From contig JAIXOX010000100.1 of assembly GCA_027486555.1 (NCBI GenBank), positions 1-39,418 of the forward strand: a stretch of DNA of 39,418 nucleotides, given 5' to 3'. The notes under the pieces were generated by a model, which was not told the origin of the DNA, searched no databases, and saw only the letters and a program-made list of their open reading frames with translations. Within the stretch, counting starts at the first letter, position 1, and each line of letters begins with the position of its first letter. The position numbers were made by a program, and so were the translations under genes. This stretch comes from Comamonadaceae bacterium. GTDB lineage: Bacteria; Pseudomonadota; Gammaproteobacteria; Burkholderiales; Burkholderiaceae_C. Below, piece after piece: positions 24,754 through 33,008 of the stretch.

Positions 24754-25653
24754 TCAATGCGCCCCGAGGTAACACCCCTCAGCCCGCTCCCCATCGGCTT
24801 CATCACCTTCCTCGCTGCACAGCGCCGCTATCAAGGCTTGGTCCACCACCTGACCGGGCAGCAGCAGCTCTTCGTTCGTCCAGCGCTTGACCAGGTGCCC
24901 ATTGGCCACGCCGCCGGTGTGCGGGGCTTGGTAGGCGCGGCGGTGCTGCATGGTTAGCCGGCCGTTGGCATTGGCAATGAAGCGGCTTTCGCCCAAGGCC
25001 CAAGGTTCAAAGTAGGCATTGGCCGCGGCGTCCACTTGGCGAAAGTAGGCGCGTGCGCCTTCGGCGTTGAGCTTTTTGCGCACCGTGCGGGTGATGAGGC
25101 CTTGTAAATGATCGAACGCGGCATCGTCCATTTGGTCAAGGGCTGATGGGCTCATGTCAATCCCAGTCAGCGCAGTTGAGGCGGCCAGCTCGGCGGGCAG
25201 CACTTGCACCATGGCTTTGACCACATCGTGGTGGGGTGCCACTGCGGTGGCCACGCCACGGGTTTGCGGTTGAATCGGGCAACGAATTTCCACCAGTCGC
25301 GGCTTGACGGGGCCGGTGCAGCCGTCGTGGTGGTAGTACTCGCCCTGGCTCAGCCGTCCTTTGCTGGAACGCCCGCGCACATCGCGGTAAGTGGGGTGCG
25401 CGGTGTGCACATTCAGGCAGACCACCAAGCCGGTGGCATCGACCAGTTGGTAAAAGGTCTCGCGCCATTCGGGCAAGAGCAGTTGCTTGTGCAGGTAGTC
25501 GCTGGGCGCTGCGCCTTCTTGGCCCACTTCGCCTTCGATCACCAACACAAAAGGCCTGGGCCTGCGCACGCGCCACAAGGCCTTGGCAAAATCCAGCACC
25601 AAGTGGGAGGAGGGGGAATTTGTAGCGGCGCTGTGGCCCATGGGTGTGGACAT
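24754..25653 (-). CDS. Protein of unknown function with HHDGC motif
   Basis: I do not recognise this 299-residue protein with confidence. It is cytoplasmic in character, with no signal or membrane segments. Conserved-looking islands are RPFVLVIEGEVGQEGAAPSD (about 33-52), NVHTAHPTYRD (81-91), GEYYHHDGCTGPVKPRLVEI (104-123), VATAVAPHHDVVKAM, GESRFIANANG and QHRRAYQ (236-242). H108-x-D110 and a later His237 would fit the HxD...H facial triad of Fe(II)/2-oxoglutarate oxygenases, but this is inference from spacing only. It converges with fic, 9 nt apart. A full-length, well-formed frame with betaproteobacterial codon use supports it as a real gene. Confidence 0.65.
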   Translation of the reverse strand: MSTPMGHSAATNSPSSHLVLDFAKALWRVRRPRPFVLVIEGEVGQEGAAPSDYLHKQLLLPEWRETFYQLVDATGLVVCLNVHTAHPTYRDVRGRSSKGRLSQGEYYHHDGCTGPVKPRLVEIRCPIQPQTRGVATAVAPHHDVVKAMVQVLPAELAASTALTGIDMSPSALDQMDDAAFDHLQGLITRTVRKKLNAEGARAYFRQVDAAANAYFEPWALGESRFIANANGRLTMQHRRAYQAPHTGGVANGHLVKRWTNEELLLPGQVVDQALIAALCSEEGDEADGERAEGCYLGAH

Positions 25654-25894
25654 GGTGAGAAATCGATCAAGGTCGGACTCGCGCAGCGAGTGGCGAGCAA
25701 TTTTTGATTTTAGGGCCTCTTGCTACCGGGAACAGGTCTTGTGGAGGTTAGGACTTTAAAAGCCAGGCCAGGTTATTCAAGCCAAGCTCGTTAAGATTTA
25801 TGGATGGATGTATCGGTTTGAAATGGGTCAAAATTGATCCTGCAACGCAGACCAGCCCAGCCATTCCAAGTTTTTAACCCCCAAAAAAACCACC

Positions 25895-26599
25895 ATGTCC
25901 AAGCTTTTTAAACGCCCCATTTTGCTCACTTGCAGCGCCATGCTGTTGTTCACAACACCTGCCTTTGCGGAATCGCCCATGCAGGTGGATGATGCCGGCA
26001 CCCTGGAGCCAGGGGGCATGAAGCTCGAGGCCACTTGGCGCAAAAATGCCCAACAACGTGGCGTCGAGGGGGTGTATGGTTTCAGCCCACTGCCCAGTCT
26101 TGAAGTGGGAGTTGCGCTGGCGCGAGATCGCGACCATGCCAGCACCCCGGCCTCGCGCTTGAGTGCCGTGGGAGTGGGCTTCAAGTGGGTGCCCATTCAA
26201 AACAAAACGGGTTGGTCTTTGGGGGCTTCGCTCGATTGGGGTCGGACACGTTTGACCGAGGGTGACACCCAAGAGCGCTCGACCGAGCGCGAAAGTGCGG
26301 CCAACGCGCTGGCCACTTGGCGTGCCGAAGAGGGCCACGCCGTGCACCTGAATCTGGGGGCCAGTCGCCTCAAAGCGCCAGGTGTTCGCCAGACGGTGGG
26401 CACTTGGGGCATGGGTTACGAGCAGCCCCTGGCTTCCAGTCTCACGCTGACGGCGGAGGTTTTTGGTCAAGAGCACAGCCGCCCCGCGCGTGCGCTGGGT
26501 TTGCGTTACGAGCTGGCACCCGGCATCAAACTGTCTGGCGCGCTTGGCCGGGGTGACGGCCATGCCTTGGCCCAGCTTGGATGGGCTTGGGAGTTTTGA
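25895..26599 (+). CDS. Outer-membrane beta-barrel protein of unknown role
   Basis: 234 residues. The signal peptide is MSKLFKRPILLTCSAMLLFTT...AFA, cleaved before ESPMQ. The mature protein opens with DDAGTLEPGGMKLEATW and then shows alternating amphipathic strands (LEVGVALARDRD, VGVGFKWVPI, WSLGASLDWG, VHLNLGASRL, LTAEVFGQE, LGLRYELAPG). It ends LAQLGWAWEF with a terminal Phe, as outer-membrane barrels do. The start resembles proteins of the MetA-pathway/phenol-degradation transporter-like family. Ten to twelve strands seem possible. Substrate and partners are unknown. Confidence 0.75.
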   Translation: MSKLFKRPILLTCSAMLLFTTPAFAESPMQVDDAGTLEPGGMKLEATWRKNAQQRGVEGVYGFSPLPSLEVGVALARDRDHASTPASRLSAVGVGFKWVPIQNKTGWSLGASLDWGRTRLTEGDTQERSTERESAANALATWRAEEGHAVHLNLGASRLKAPGVRQTVGTWGMGYEQPLASSLTLTAEVFGQEHSRPARALGLRYELAPGIKLSGALGRGDGHALAQLGWAWEF

Positions 26600-26710
26600 A
26601 ACCGGGGTCGGGTGGGGCAGGGCTTTAACCCCACAAGACCCCCATCCACGCCGCCCCCAGCACACGGCTGACCGTGAAGGTGCGAATGCCGGCTGCACGC
26701 CGGTGCTCAC

Positions 26711-26741
26711 GAAATCGCCCACAGGGGTGGGCTCCTACAAA
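26711..26741. repeat. REP-like palindromic element
   Basis: Read on the minus strand, the segment begins TTTGTAGGAGCCCACCCCTG and carries the stem GCCCAC-CCCT-GTGGGC followed by GATTTC. A GTAGGAG head with a G/C-rich hairpin is the look of REP elements scattered in many proteobacterial genomes. Only one copy is in this window, so repetition cannot be shown here. Confidence 0.5.
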
Positions 26742-26786
26742 TACCCCCTAGGGCGAGCACTTGCTGTGTTGACCAAGGGCTGGATG

Positions 26787-27701
26787 TTATTTTTTCTTTT
26801 GGGTCACAGGCGACGCCTGTGTCCAGCGCTCCAGCACGTCATAGACCGATGCGGTGTCGTCCAGCGCGTGCCCCATGGCCATGGCGGCGTTGTAAATCGG
26901 CAAGGTGGCTGAAAACAGCGGGGCAGGGGTGTCGGTGGCTTGCAAAAGTTCTTGAATCAGCTTCATGTCCTTTTGCCAGATGCCCACTTTCATGGTGGCT
27001 TGGTCCCAAGACCGGTCCACCATCATCGGGCCGCGCACCTGCAGCATGCGTGAGCCACCTGCACCATCGGCCACCACTTTGACGATGGTGGCGGGGTCCA
27101 GGCCTGCGCGGGCGCCCATCAAAATGGCCTCGGCCGACGACACGTTGTGAATCGCCACCAGCAAGTTGGCCACCAGCTTCATGCGCATGCCGTTGCCAAA
27201 ATCGCCCACGTCGTAGCGTACGCGTGCAAAGCCTTCAAACACGCCGTGCAAGGCGCGAATGGCTTTGGCATTGCCGCTGGCATAGACGGCCAGGTCGCGG
27301 GTCAGCGCTTGCGCGCCTGTGCCCGACAACGGACAGTCCAGCAAGGTGATGCGCTGCTTGGCCAGGGCGTCCCGGTTGCGCAGCTTGCACACCTCGGGCA
27401 AGGTGCTGGTTTCTGCGGCAATCAGGCCTTTCAGGCCCGTGGCCAGCAGCTCGGCGCACACTTGGTCCAGTGCCGCTTCGCTGGGCAGCGACAGCAGCAA
27501 ATGCGGGGTGTGTTGCGCCACCTCGGCCACGCTTTTGCAAGTGTGGCCACCGGCTTTTTTCAGGGCACGGCGTGAGGCGGCAACCGGGTCGTAGCCATAC
27601 ACCTCAAACCCGGCTTTGACCAGATTGGCCGCCATGGCCGACCCCATGATGCCCAGGCCAATCATGCCCACCGTGGGTGGGCTGTGGGGTGCGGTGCGCA
27701 A
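26787..27701 (-). CDS. NAD(P)-dependent beta-hydroxyacid dehydrogenase (3-hydroxyisobutyrate dehydrogenase family)
   Basis: 304 residues starting at a TTG (27701) that follows GGAG by 6 nt; the first in-frame ATG would cut into the Rossmann strand. Family marks are VGMIGLGIMGSAMAANL (GxGxxG at 15-20), DCPLSGTGAQA (substrate loop), MRMKLVANLLVAIHN with the catalytic Lys, and the GIWQKDMKLIQE helix. It oxidises beta-hydroxy acids such as hydroxyisobutyrate or tartronate in the cytoplasm. It is the last of three genes with a Bug receptor and a BKACE enzyme, 3 nt after the receptor stop, so it probably handles a product of that pathway. Confidence 0.9.
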   Translation of the reverse strand: MRTAPHSPPTVGMIGLGIMGSAMAANLVKAGFEVYGYDPVAASRRALKKAGGHTCKSVAEVAQHTPHLLLSLPSEAALDQVCAELLATGLKGLIAAETSTLPEVCKLRNRDALAKQRITLLDCPLSGTGAQALTRDLAVYASGNAKAIRALHGVFEGFARVRYDVGDFGNGMRMKLVANLLVAIHNVSSAEAILMGARAGLDPATIVKVVADGAGGSRMLQVRGPMMVDRSWDQATMKVGIWQKDMKLIQELLQATDTPAPLFSATLPIYNAAMAMGHALDDTASVYDVLERWTQASPVTQKKK

Positions 27702-27704
27702 GCC

Positions 27705-28691
27705 TTACTCCACCTTGATGTCAAAGTCCTTGATCAGCTTGGCCCAGAACACGTTGTCTGAGGTGGTCACCGACGTCATGGCGTCGGCCGATGTGCCCGT
27801 GGGGGTGAGTCCCAAATCGCGCATGCGCGACTGGATTTCGGGCAGCTTCACAATTTTCACGATCTCGGTGTTGAGTTTGGCCACGATGTCGTCGGGCGTG
27901 GCCTTGGGCGCAAAGATGCCGTGCCAGGAACTGCCAATTTGGCCGTTCACGTCGAGCGTGGCCCCAAACTCGGTCATGGTGGGCACATCGGGCAGGTTGG
28001 CAATGCGCTCCGCACCCGAGATGGCCAGGCCTTTGACCTTGCCCCCTTTGATGAGCGGAATGGCGGTGGTGGAGGCCTCGATCGACAGGCTGACCACGCC
28101 ACTCATCACGTCGGGCGAAGGGTTGGTTTTGTAGGGCACATGGTTGAGCTTGATGCCCAGGCGCTGCGCCCAGGCTTCCATGGCCACATGCGGCTGCGAG
28201 CCCACGCCCAGCGAGGCGTAGTTGATCTTGCCGGGGTTGCGTTTGGCAAACTCCACCAGCTCTTTCATGTTGTTGTAAGGCGTGCTGGGCGAAGCGGTCA
28301 GCACATGGGGCACCAAGAGCAATTGGCTCACCGCCCTGAAGTCGCGCACAGGGTTGAACTTGGGGTTTTGGTACACGTTGGGGGCAATCGCATGGACCGC
28401 CTTGACGCTGTAAAACAGGCTGTAGCCGTCGGCGGCGCTGCTGCTGCCAGCTTCTGCACCGATCATGCCGCCTGCGCCGGGACGGTTGTCCACCACCACC
28501 GGCTGGCCCATCGCTTGGCTGAGCTTGTCAGCCACCAAACGCGCCACCACATCGGGTGAAACGCCGGCCGGAAAAGGCACGATCAGCTTGATCGGTCGAT
28601 TGGGGTAGCCTGCGCTTTGTGCCCAAGAAGATGGCGCGGCCAAAACTGCGGCACTGGCTGCGGCGGCGGATAAGAGGTGTCTGCGTTGCAT
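27705..28691 (-). CDS. Tripartite tricarboxylate transporter (Bug-family) substrate-binding protein
   Basis: The ATG at 28691 has AGGAG upstream and creates a signal peptide (MQRRHLLSAAAASAAVLAAP...WAQ); the open frame beyond it overlaps the BKACE gene and is not used. The 328-residue protein has the Bug signature order: YPNRPIKLIVPFPAG, DVVARLVADKL, VVDNRPGAGGMIGAE, then GSQPHVAMEAWAQ, NHVPYKTNPSPDVMSG and a late GIFAPKATPDDIV. It binds a carboxylate in the periplasm. No TctA/TctB membrane genes are nearby, as is common for orphan Bug proteins. Its place between BKACE and a dehydrogenase suggests it captures the substrate of that operon. Confidence 0.92.
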   Translation of the reverse strand: MQRRHLLSAAAASAAVLAAPSSWAQSAGYPNRPIKLIVPFPAGVSPDVVARLVADKLSQAMGQPVVVDNRPGAGGMIGAEAGSSSAADGYSLFYSVKAVHAIAPNVYQNPKFNPVRDFRAVSQLLLVPHVLTASPSTPYNNMKELVEFAKRNPGKINYASLGVGSQPHVAMEAWAQRLGIKLNHVPYKTNPSPDVMSGVVSLSIEASTTAIPLIKGGKVKGLAISGAERIANLPDVPTMTEFGATLDVNGQIGSSWHGIFAPKATPDDIVAKLNTEIVKIVKLPEIQSRMRDLGLTPTGTSADAMTSVTTSDNVFWAKLIKDFDIKVE

Positions 28692-28714
28692 GAGAGAGTC
28701 TCCTGGGTTGTTGT

Positions 28715-29638
28715 TCAAATTTGGGTGTTTGCCGCGCCCTTGAGCTGCAGCATGGCGCGGGCTTCGTCCGGCGTGGCCACTTCCAGGCCCAGCCCTTCGA
28801 TGATCTGCCGCGCTTGGCGCACTTGTTGCGCGTTGCTTTCGGCCAGCTTGCCTTTGCCGATCCACAGGCTGTCTTCCAGGCCCACACGCACATTGCTCCC
28901 CAGGCTCGCGCCCATGGCGGCAATGCGCATCTGGTGGCGTCCAGCGCCCAGCACCGACCATTGGTAGTCCTTGCCAAACAAGCGGTCGGCAGTGCGTTTC
29001 ATGTGCATCACGTCTTCGGGGTGCGTGCCAATGCCGCCCAAAATGCCAAACACCGACTGCACAAAGAAGGGCGCTTTGATCAAGCCCTTGTCCACAAAGT
29101 GCGCCAGGTTGTAAAGGTGGCCAATGTCGTAACACTCAAACTCGAAGCGCGTCTGGTTGGCGTTGCAGGCCTTCAGCGCAAACTCGATGTCCTTGAAGGT
29201 GTTGCGGAAAATCAGGTCGCGGCTGTTTTCCAGGTGCTCGCGTTCCCAGTCGTGTTTCAACTCGGTGAGGCGCTCCAGCATGGGAAACAGGGCAAAGTTG
29301 AACGAACCCATGTTCAGCGACGCCACTTCGGGCGAAAACCGCATCGAAGGCTGAATGCGCTCGTCGATCTTCATGAAGGGCGAGCCGCCACTGGTGAGGT
29401 TGATCACCGCATTGGTCCCCGCCTTGATTTGCGGCAGAAATTTGGCAAATGCTTCGGGGCTTTGATCAGGCTTGCCTGTGACGGGATCGCGTGCATGCAG
29501 GTGGATGATGGCCGCACCCGCCTCGGCAGCCCCGATCGAAGCTTCGATGATTTCTTCGGGCGTCACCGGCAAATGGGGGGACATGGAGGGCGTGTGGATC
29601 GCCCCCGTAACGGCACAGGTGATGATGACTTTGGACAT
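28715..29638 (-). CDS. BKACE (DUF849) beta-keto acid cleavage enzyme
   Basis: 307 residues, normal family length. AIITCAVTGAIHTP-like start, IIHLHARDP at about 44-52 (metal His46/His48), INLTSGGSP, FECYDIGHLYNL, FGILGGIGTHPED, VLGAGRHQM and VRVGLEDSLWIGKGKLA are the expected family blocks. BKACE enzymes join a beta-keto acid with acetyl-CoA to give acetoacetate and a new acyl-CoA; 3-keto-5-aminohexanoate cleavage (Kce) is the prototype. The specific substrate here cannot be read. It opens an operon with a Bug receptor (23 nt later) and a beta-hydroxyacid dehydrogenase. Confidence 0.92.
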   Translation of the reverse strand: MSKVIITCAVTGAIHTPSMSPHLPVTPEEIIEASIGAAEAGAAIIHLHARDPVTGKPDQSPEAFAKFLPQIKAGTNAVINLTSGGSPFMKIDERIQPSMRFSPEVASLNMGSFNFALFPMLERLTELKHDWEREHLENSRDLIFRNTFKDIEFALKACNANQTRFEFECYDIGHLYNLAHFVDKGLIKAPFFVQSVFGILGGIGTHPEDVMHMKRTADRLFGKDYQWSVLGAGRHQMRIAAMGASLGSNVRVGLEDSLWIGKGKLAESNAQQVRQARQIIEGLGLEVATPDEARAMLQLKGAANTQI

Positions 29639-29894
29639 GCAAAACTTTCAGGCTGCTCGCAAGACACTGCGAGTCACAACAGCTGGCATGCTACAAATCC
29701 AAGTCCTGAACAGCACGCGCGTAAACCCTTGGCCGCTTGCTCAAAAGAGCCCAAACTGTCGCCTGAGCAACAGGGGCTCAGTGCAGAGGCGGGCCGTGTT
29801 CACAAGTCCCACAAATCAATGGCGCGTCACAAGCCTGCACGAACGCAATGCACCTCGCTTGTGCTCTGCCGGGCTCAAGGCCAAAACACCCCCT

Positions 29895-30488
29895 TCAAGC
29901 CCCCAAAGCCTGCCAAACCCTGATGGCCGCATAAGCGTCATTGGCGGCGTACACCAACTGCGCCTCGCTCAAGCTGGCGTTGGCCCAGTTGCTGGTGGCC
30001 GCTTTTTTGGACTTGATGAAGCGCTGTCCAAACAGCACCGCCACCGCGCCTTTGACGCCCATGTCTTTGCGGTAACCGCGTTCCCTGAAAATGGTGTTGA
30101 GCTCCAAAATGCCTTGCGGCTCAATGCCCAGTTTGTGCACGATGCGTTTGCGGTCATCGCCCAAACCAAACCCGGCTTTCACAATGCCCCCTTGTGCCAG
30201 CAAATCTGCGGCAATCGCCCGGCACTCGGGCTCGTGCAGCTGAAACACCCAAGCCCTTTCGGCCGTGGACAGTTGCAAAACGTGCGGACCGTCTGACTGC
30301 TCACCCACCTTGAAGGTGGGCTTGGACTCGGTGTCAAATCCCCAGGCTTTGGCCGCCAGCAGCTGTGTACGCGCCTCAATGGCTTGCGCACCAGTGCACA
30401 CCAAGCTGATGCGGTTAAGGCCCAGTCGCTCGAATTCGGGCAGCAGGGCAATCGCCTCTTTGTCGGGGGTCGGGTGGTGAGGGTGCAT
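29895..30488 (-). CDS. 3'-5' exonuclease (RNase D/DEDD-like) domain protein
   Basis: 197 residues. GFDTESKPTF holds the first acidic pair (Asp52, Glu54) of DEDD exonucleases. GFGLGDDRKRIVHKL gives the second block, and SEAQLVYAANDAYAAIRVWQ is the third with the closing Asp of the DEDDy type (Y-x3-D). There is no HRDC domain, so it is a single-domain form. It cuts RNA or DNA 3' ends; the true substrate is unknown. The ATG is 7 nt after the stop of the ylqF/rbgA-like gene, so the two form a small operon possibly tied to ribosome or RNA maturation. Confidence 0.88.
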   Translation of the reverse strand: MHPHHPTPDKEAIALLPEFERLGLNRISLVCTGAQAIEARTQLLAAKAWGFDTESKPTFKVGEQSDGPHVLQLSTAERAWVFQLHEPECRAIAADLLAQGGIVKAGFGLGDDRKRIVHKLGIEPQGILELNTIFRERGYRKDMGVKGAVAVLFGQRFIKSKKAATSNWANASLSEAQLVYAANDAYAAIRVWQALGA

Positions 30489-30495
30489 GGCAGGT

Positions 30496-31422
30496 TCAGT
30501 CTTTCATGGCTTTTTTGGCCTTTTTGCTGCCTTCTTTGCGCACAGCCCGCTCGGCGTCGGCTTTTTTGCCCTCGGCCAGCCAGGCGGCAAACTCAGCAGG
30601 GGTTTCCAGCGTCACACGGCCCAATGCGGCGGCACGAAAGTCGTGGATCACGATCTCGGCCGCCTTGGTGGTGTTGACCCGGCCACCGCTTTGGATCGCG
30701 CCGCGATGGCGGGCAATGGCTTCGAGCAGGGTTTCGTCGGTGTGACCCGCCACGTCTTGTACCTTGTACCGCTCGGTGATGGCCTGGGGATATTGGGGGA
30801 TCAGGTAATTGAGCAATTCCAGCGCCACCACCTCTTCGTCAAACGCGTTCACGCCAATCGCGCCGCTGGCGGCCAGGTTGTAGCCGCTTTGCTCGACGAT
30901 GATGCGCGGCCACAACACACCAGGCGTGTCGTACAAATAAAAGTCGTCGGCCAGCGTGATGCGCTGTTCCAGCTTGGTCACGCCCGCCTCGTCACCGGTT
31001 TTGGCGGCGCGCTTGCCTTTGAGGGTGTTGATCAGCGTCGATTTGCCCACGTTGGGAATGCCGCAAATCAGCACCCGCATGGGTTTGACCATGCCGCCCC
31101 GGTTGGGCGCGAGCTGCCTGCAAGCGTCAATCAGCGCCTTGGCAGGCGAAACCATGCTGGTGTCCAGACCCAAGGCGCTCACGCCGGGCAGGGCGTTGTA
31201 GTGGGCCAGCCAAGCTGCGGTTTGTACCGGGTCCGCCAAGTCTTGTTTGCTCAGAATTTTCAGGGCGGGTTTGCCATCAATCAAATCGGCCAACATCGGG
31301 TTGGCACTCGACCCCGGCAAACGAGCGTCGAGCATCTCAATGACAACGTCGATGTCTTTGATGCGCTCCCCGATCGCCTTGCGCGTCAGGTGCATGTGTC
31401 CGGGGAACCATTGAATCGCCAT
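30496..31422 (-). CDS. ylqF: Ribosome biogenesis GTPase YlqF/RbgA
   Basis: 308 residues from the ATG at 31422, where the family's WFPGHM motif begins four residues in; the upstream frame is unrelated. The circularly permuted GTPase order is visible: LSKQDLAD (G4, 57-64) comes before GIPNVGKSTLIN (G1, 121-132), and then LYDTPG (G3, 163-168). The C-terminal part contains a basic Lys-rich tail (EGKKADAERAVRKEGSKKAKK). In Bacillus the homologue helps late assembly of the large ribosomal subunit. It is followed by the exonuclease gene at 7 nt. Confidence 0.93.
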   Translation of the reverse strand: MAIQWFPGHMHLTRKAIGERIKDIDVVIEMLDARLPGSSANPMLADLIDGKPALKILSKQDLADPVQTAAWLAHYNALPGVSALGLDTSMVSPAKALIDACRQLAPNRGGMVKPMRVLICGIPNVGKSTLINTLKGKRAAKTGDEAGVTKLEQRITLADDFYLYDTPGVLWPRIIVEQSGYNLAASGAIGVNAFDEEVVALELLNYLIPQYPQAITERYKVQDVAGHTDETLLEAIARHRGAIQSGGRVNTTKAAEIVIHDFRAAALGRVTLETPAEFAAWLAEGKKADAERAVRKEGSKKAKKAMKD

Positions 31423-31808
31423 AAAAAGCCGCTTCTCAAACGTCAAGAGCCAAAGGTGTGATTGTCGGGCAGTTCCACTTCTCCCGGCCCCATGCCATTG
31501 GCGGGCAGGGAAACACAACCAGCGCCACCTGCACGGCGCTCCGATTCATTGAATTTCACAAATTCATCAAAACCAAAATGTCGCGCAGCCAAGTGGCTTG
31601 ATTTCCTGTGTAGACCATCAAAAACACCTAAATTGATGCTAATTGGTCTCGAATCAAAATTGTTAGTTCTTAAATGTGATGTATTTTACAAAAAAATACA
31701 TCAAAAACAACACAATACTCCAATTGGCGAGTGGCGTTTTGTAGTCTTATTGGGTACTATGTTTACAAATTAGCCAACATTTTTGAGTCATTCATTCACT
31801 TTAATTCC
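31423..31808. other. AT-rich divergent intergenic region between ylqF and ompA-like gene
   Basis: About 386 nt, clearly more AT-rich than its surroundings, with an inverted repeat at 31677-31703. Frames here have no family character. It must hold the promoters for ylqF (minus) and for the OmpA-adhesin pair (plus). I could not place convincing -35/-10 boxes. Confidence 0.6.
31677..31703. promoter_or_regulatory. Perfect 11-bp inverted repeat upstream of the OmpA-adhesin genes
   Basis: TGATGTATTTT (31677-31687) and AAAATACATCA (31693-31703) are exact reverse complements around five bases, 106 nt before the chosen ompA-like start. No U-tract follows in a way that suits a terminator of a known gene, so an operator is likelier. 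Confidence 0.5.
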
Positions 31809-32885
31809 ATGATTTCGAAACCCTTGAACTCCTTGCCCTTGCTTCGACCCATATTTGGCTCCTTGCGAGCAGCTTGCTCAGCTTGGGATGCGCTTTCGGC
31901 GGGGCGTTCTATGGCTGTGTGGATGCTGGCAAGCTGGGTGTCTGTGATGGGGGTGTCCAACACAGCCCAAGCGCAAACGGCCATCGAAACCAGCCAAGCC
32001 GGTGCCAACGCCCGCATCGACGTCCTGGGCTCGCCCTTCAGTGAACCCCCTGGCACCGCAGCCAGCCAAAGCCGTATTTTGGTCTACCGAGGCGCTGACA
32101 GCTTGGGCCTCAAAGGCGCGACGGGCGTGTTTGTCAATGGCCAATACCACACCTCCTTGGTCGCCGGTGGCTACAGCCAGTTGTGCATTGAGCCCGGGGC
32201 GCTTGAAATCGGGGCGCGCCAGATGCGCATTGGCCGAACCGCCAAAGACATCTACGACAGCCTCACCGCCACGCGCCTTCTGGCCGGGCAAAGCCAGTAC
32301 TTTGCCGTGTACGAGGACGCCACTCGCCCCGTGCTCAAGCCCGTGCCCGCTGCCCAAGCCCTGCAAGAGTTGGCGGCCACCCGCTTGCAAATGCACACCG
32401 TCTCGCGCGTGACCAAGGCCCAGGACTGCCTCTCAGCCCCTGCCCCCGTAGCCACGCCTGCCATGGTGCCCGCCATGCCCCAGCAGTTTGCTTTGTCGGG
32501 TGATGCCTTGTTTGCATTTGGCCGCTCCGATGCAGAGGGCATGACCAGCCAGGGCCTGGCCGTGATCGACCAACTGGTCTCGCGCATTCGCAGCGACTAC
32601 GCCAACATCAACCACATCCACGTCATTGGCCACGCCGACCCCCTGGGCTCGCCTGCGGGCAACCAGCGCTTGTCCGCTGAGCGGGCAGACACGGTGCGCC
32701 GCTACATCGAGCGCGTCAGCCAGATCTCTGCGCGCATCACCTCCGAAGGCCGGGGCTCGCGCCAGTTGGTCGAGCGCTCGTGCGGCAGCGTGCAAAGCGC
32801 CGCTGTCATCGCTTGCAACCAGCCCAACCGCCGCGTGGTGGTCGAGGTTGTGGGCCAGCGGCGCACGGACGGCGGGGGCAAATAA
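31809..32885 (+). CDS. OmpA-family outer-membrane/peptidoglycan-binding protein
   Basis: 358 residues if started at the ATG at 31809. A second ATG at 31911 sits directly before the hydrophobic signal core (MAVWMLASWVSVMG...TAQAQ), but then lacks positive residues; the true start is uncertain. The mature N-terminal domain (about 60-230) is not a recognised barrel. The C-terminal OmpA domain begins near FALSGDALFAFGRSDA and has HIHVIGHADPLGSPAGNQRLS, ERADTVRRYI and NRRVVVEVV, which bind peptidoglycan. It directly precedes the giant adhesin gene. Such OmpA-like proteins often accompany type I-secreted adhesins and may help anchor or export them. Confidence 0.85.
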   Translation: MISKPLNSLPLLRPIFGSLRAACSAWDALSAGRSMAVWMLASWVSVMGVSNTAQAQTAIETSQAGANARIDVLGSPFSEPPGTAASQSRILVYRGADSLGLKGATGVFVNGQYHTSLVAGGYSQLCIEPGALEIGARQMRIGRTAKDIYDSLTATRLLAGQSQYFAVYEDATRPVLKPVPAAQALQELAATRLQMHTVSRVTKAQDCLSAPAPVATPAMVPAMPQQFALSGDALFAFGRSDAEGMTSQGLAVIDQLVSRIRSDYANINHIHVIGHADPLGSPAGNQRLSAERADTVRRYIERVSQISARITSEGRGSRQLVERSCGSVQSAAVIACNQPNRRVVVEVVGQRRTDGGGK

Positions 32886-32914
32886 GCCCCTCAAGCCCAG
32901 CTGAAACAACGCCT

Positions 32915-32985
32915 GATTCACCCCAGATTCACCCAGATTCATCCCCCAGATTTATCCCTGAATTCCCTCCCCGAATTCACCCCCT
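32915..32985. repeat. Degenerate short tandem repeat in the leader of the adhesin gene
   Basis: About six imperfect units based on GATTCACCCCA (GATTCACCCA, GATTCATCCCCCA, GATTTATCCCT, GAATTCCCTCCCC, GAATTCACCCC) run between the OmpA stop and the adhesin Shine-Dalgarno. Unit length varies from 10 to 14 bases. Confidence 0.6.
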
Positions 32986-33008
32986 AATTTACTGAGAGAG
33001 CACACACC

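Noticed and set aside
28692..29135. N-terminal extension of the Bug receptor frame
   Set aside because: It overlaps the BKACE gene in another frame; the ATG at 28691 has AGGAG and a signal peptide.
31462..31773. 103-codon plus-strand frame in the ylqF/ompA gap
   Set aside because: AT-rich low-quality translation without motifs; it covers the inverted repeat and promoter area.
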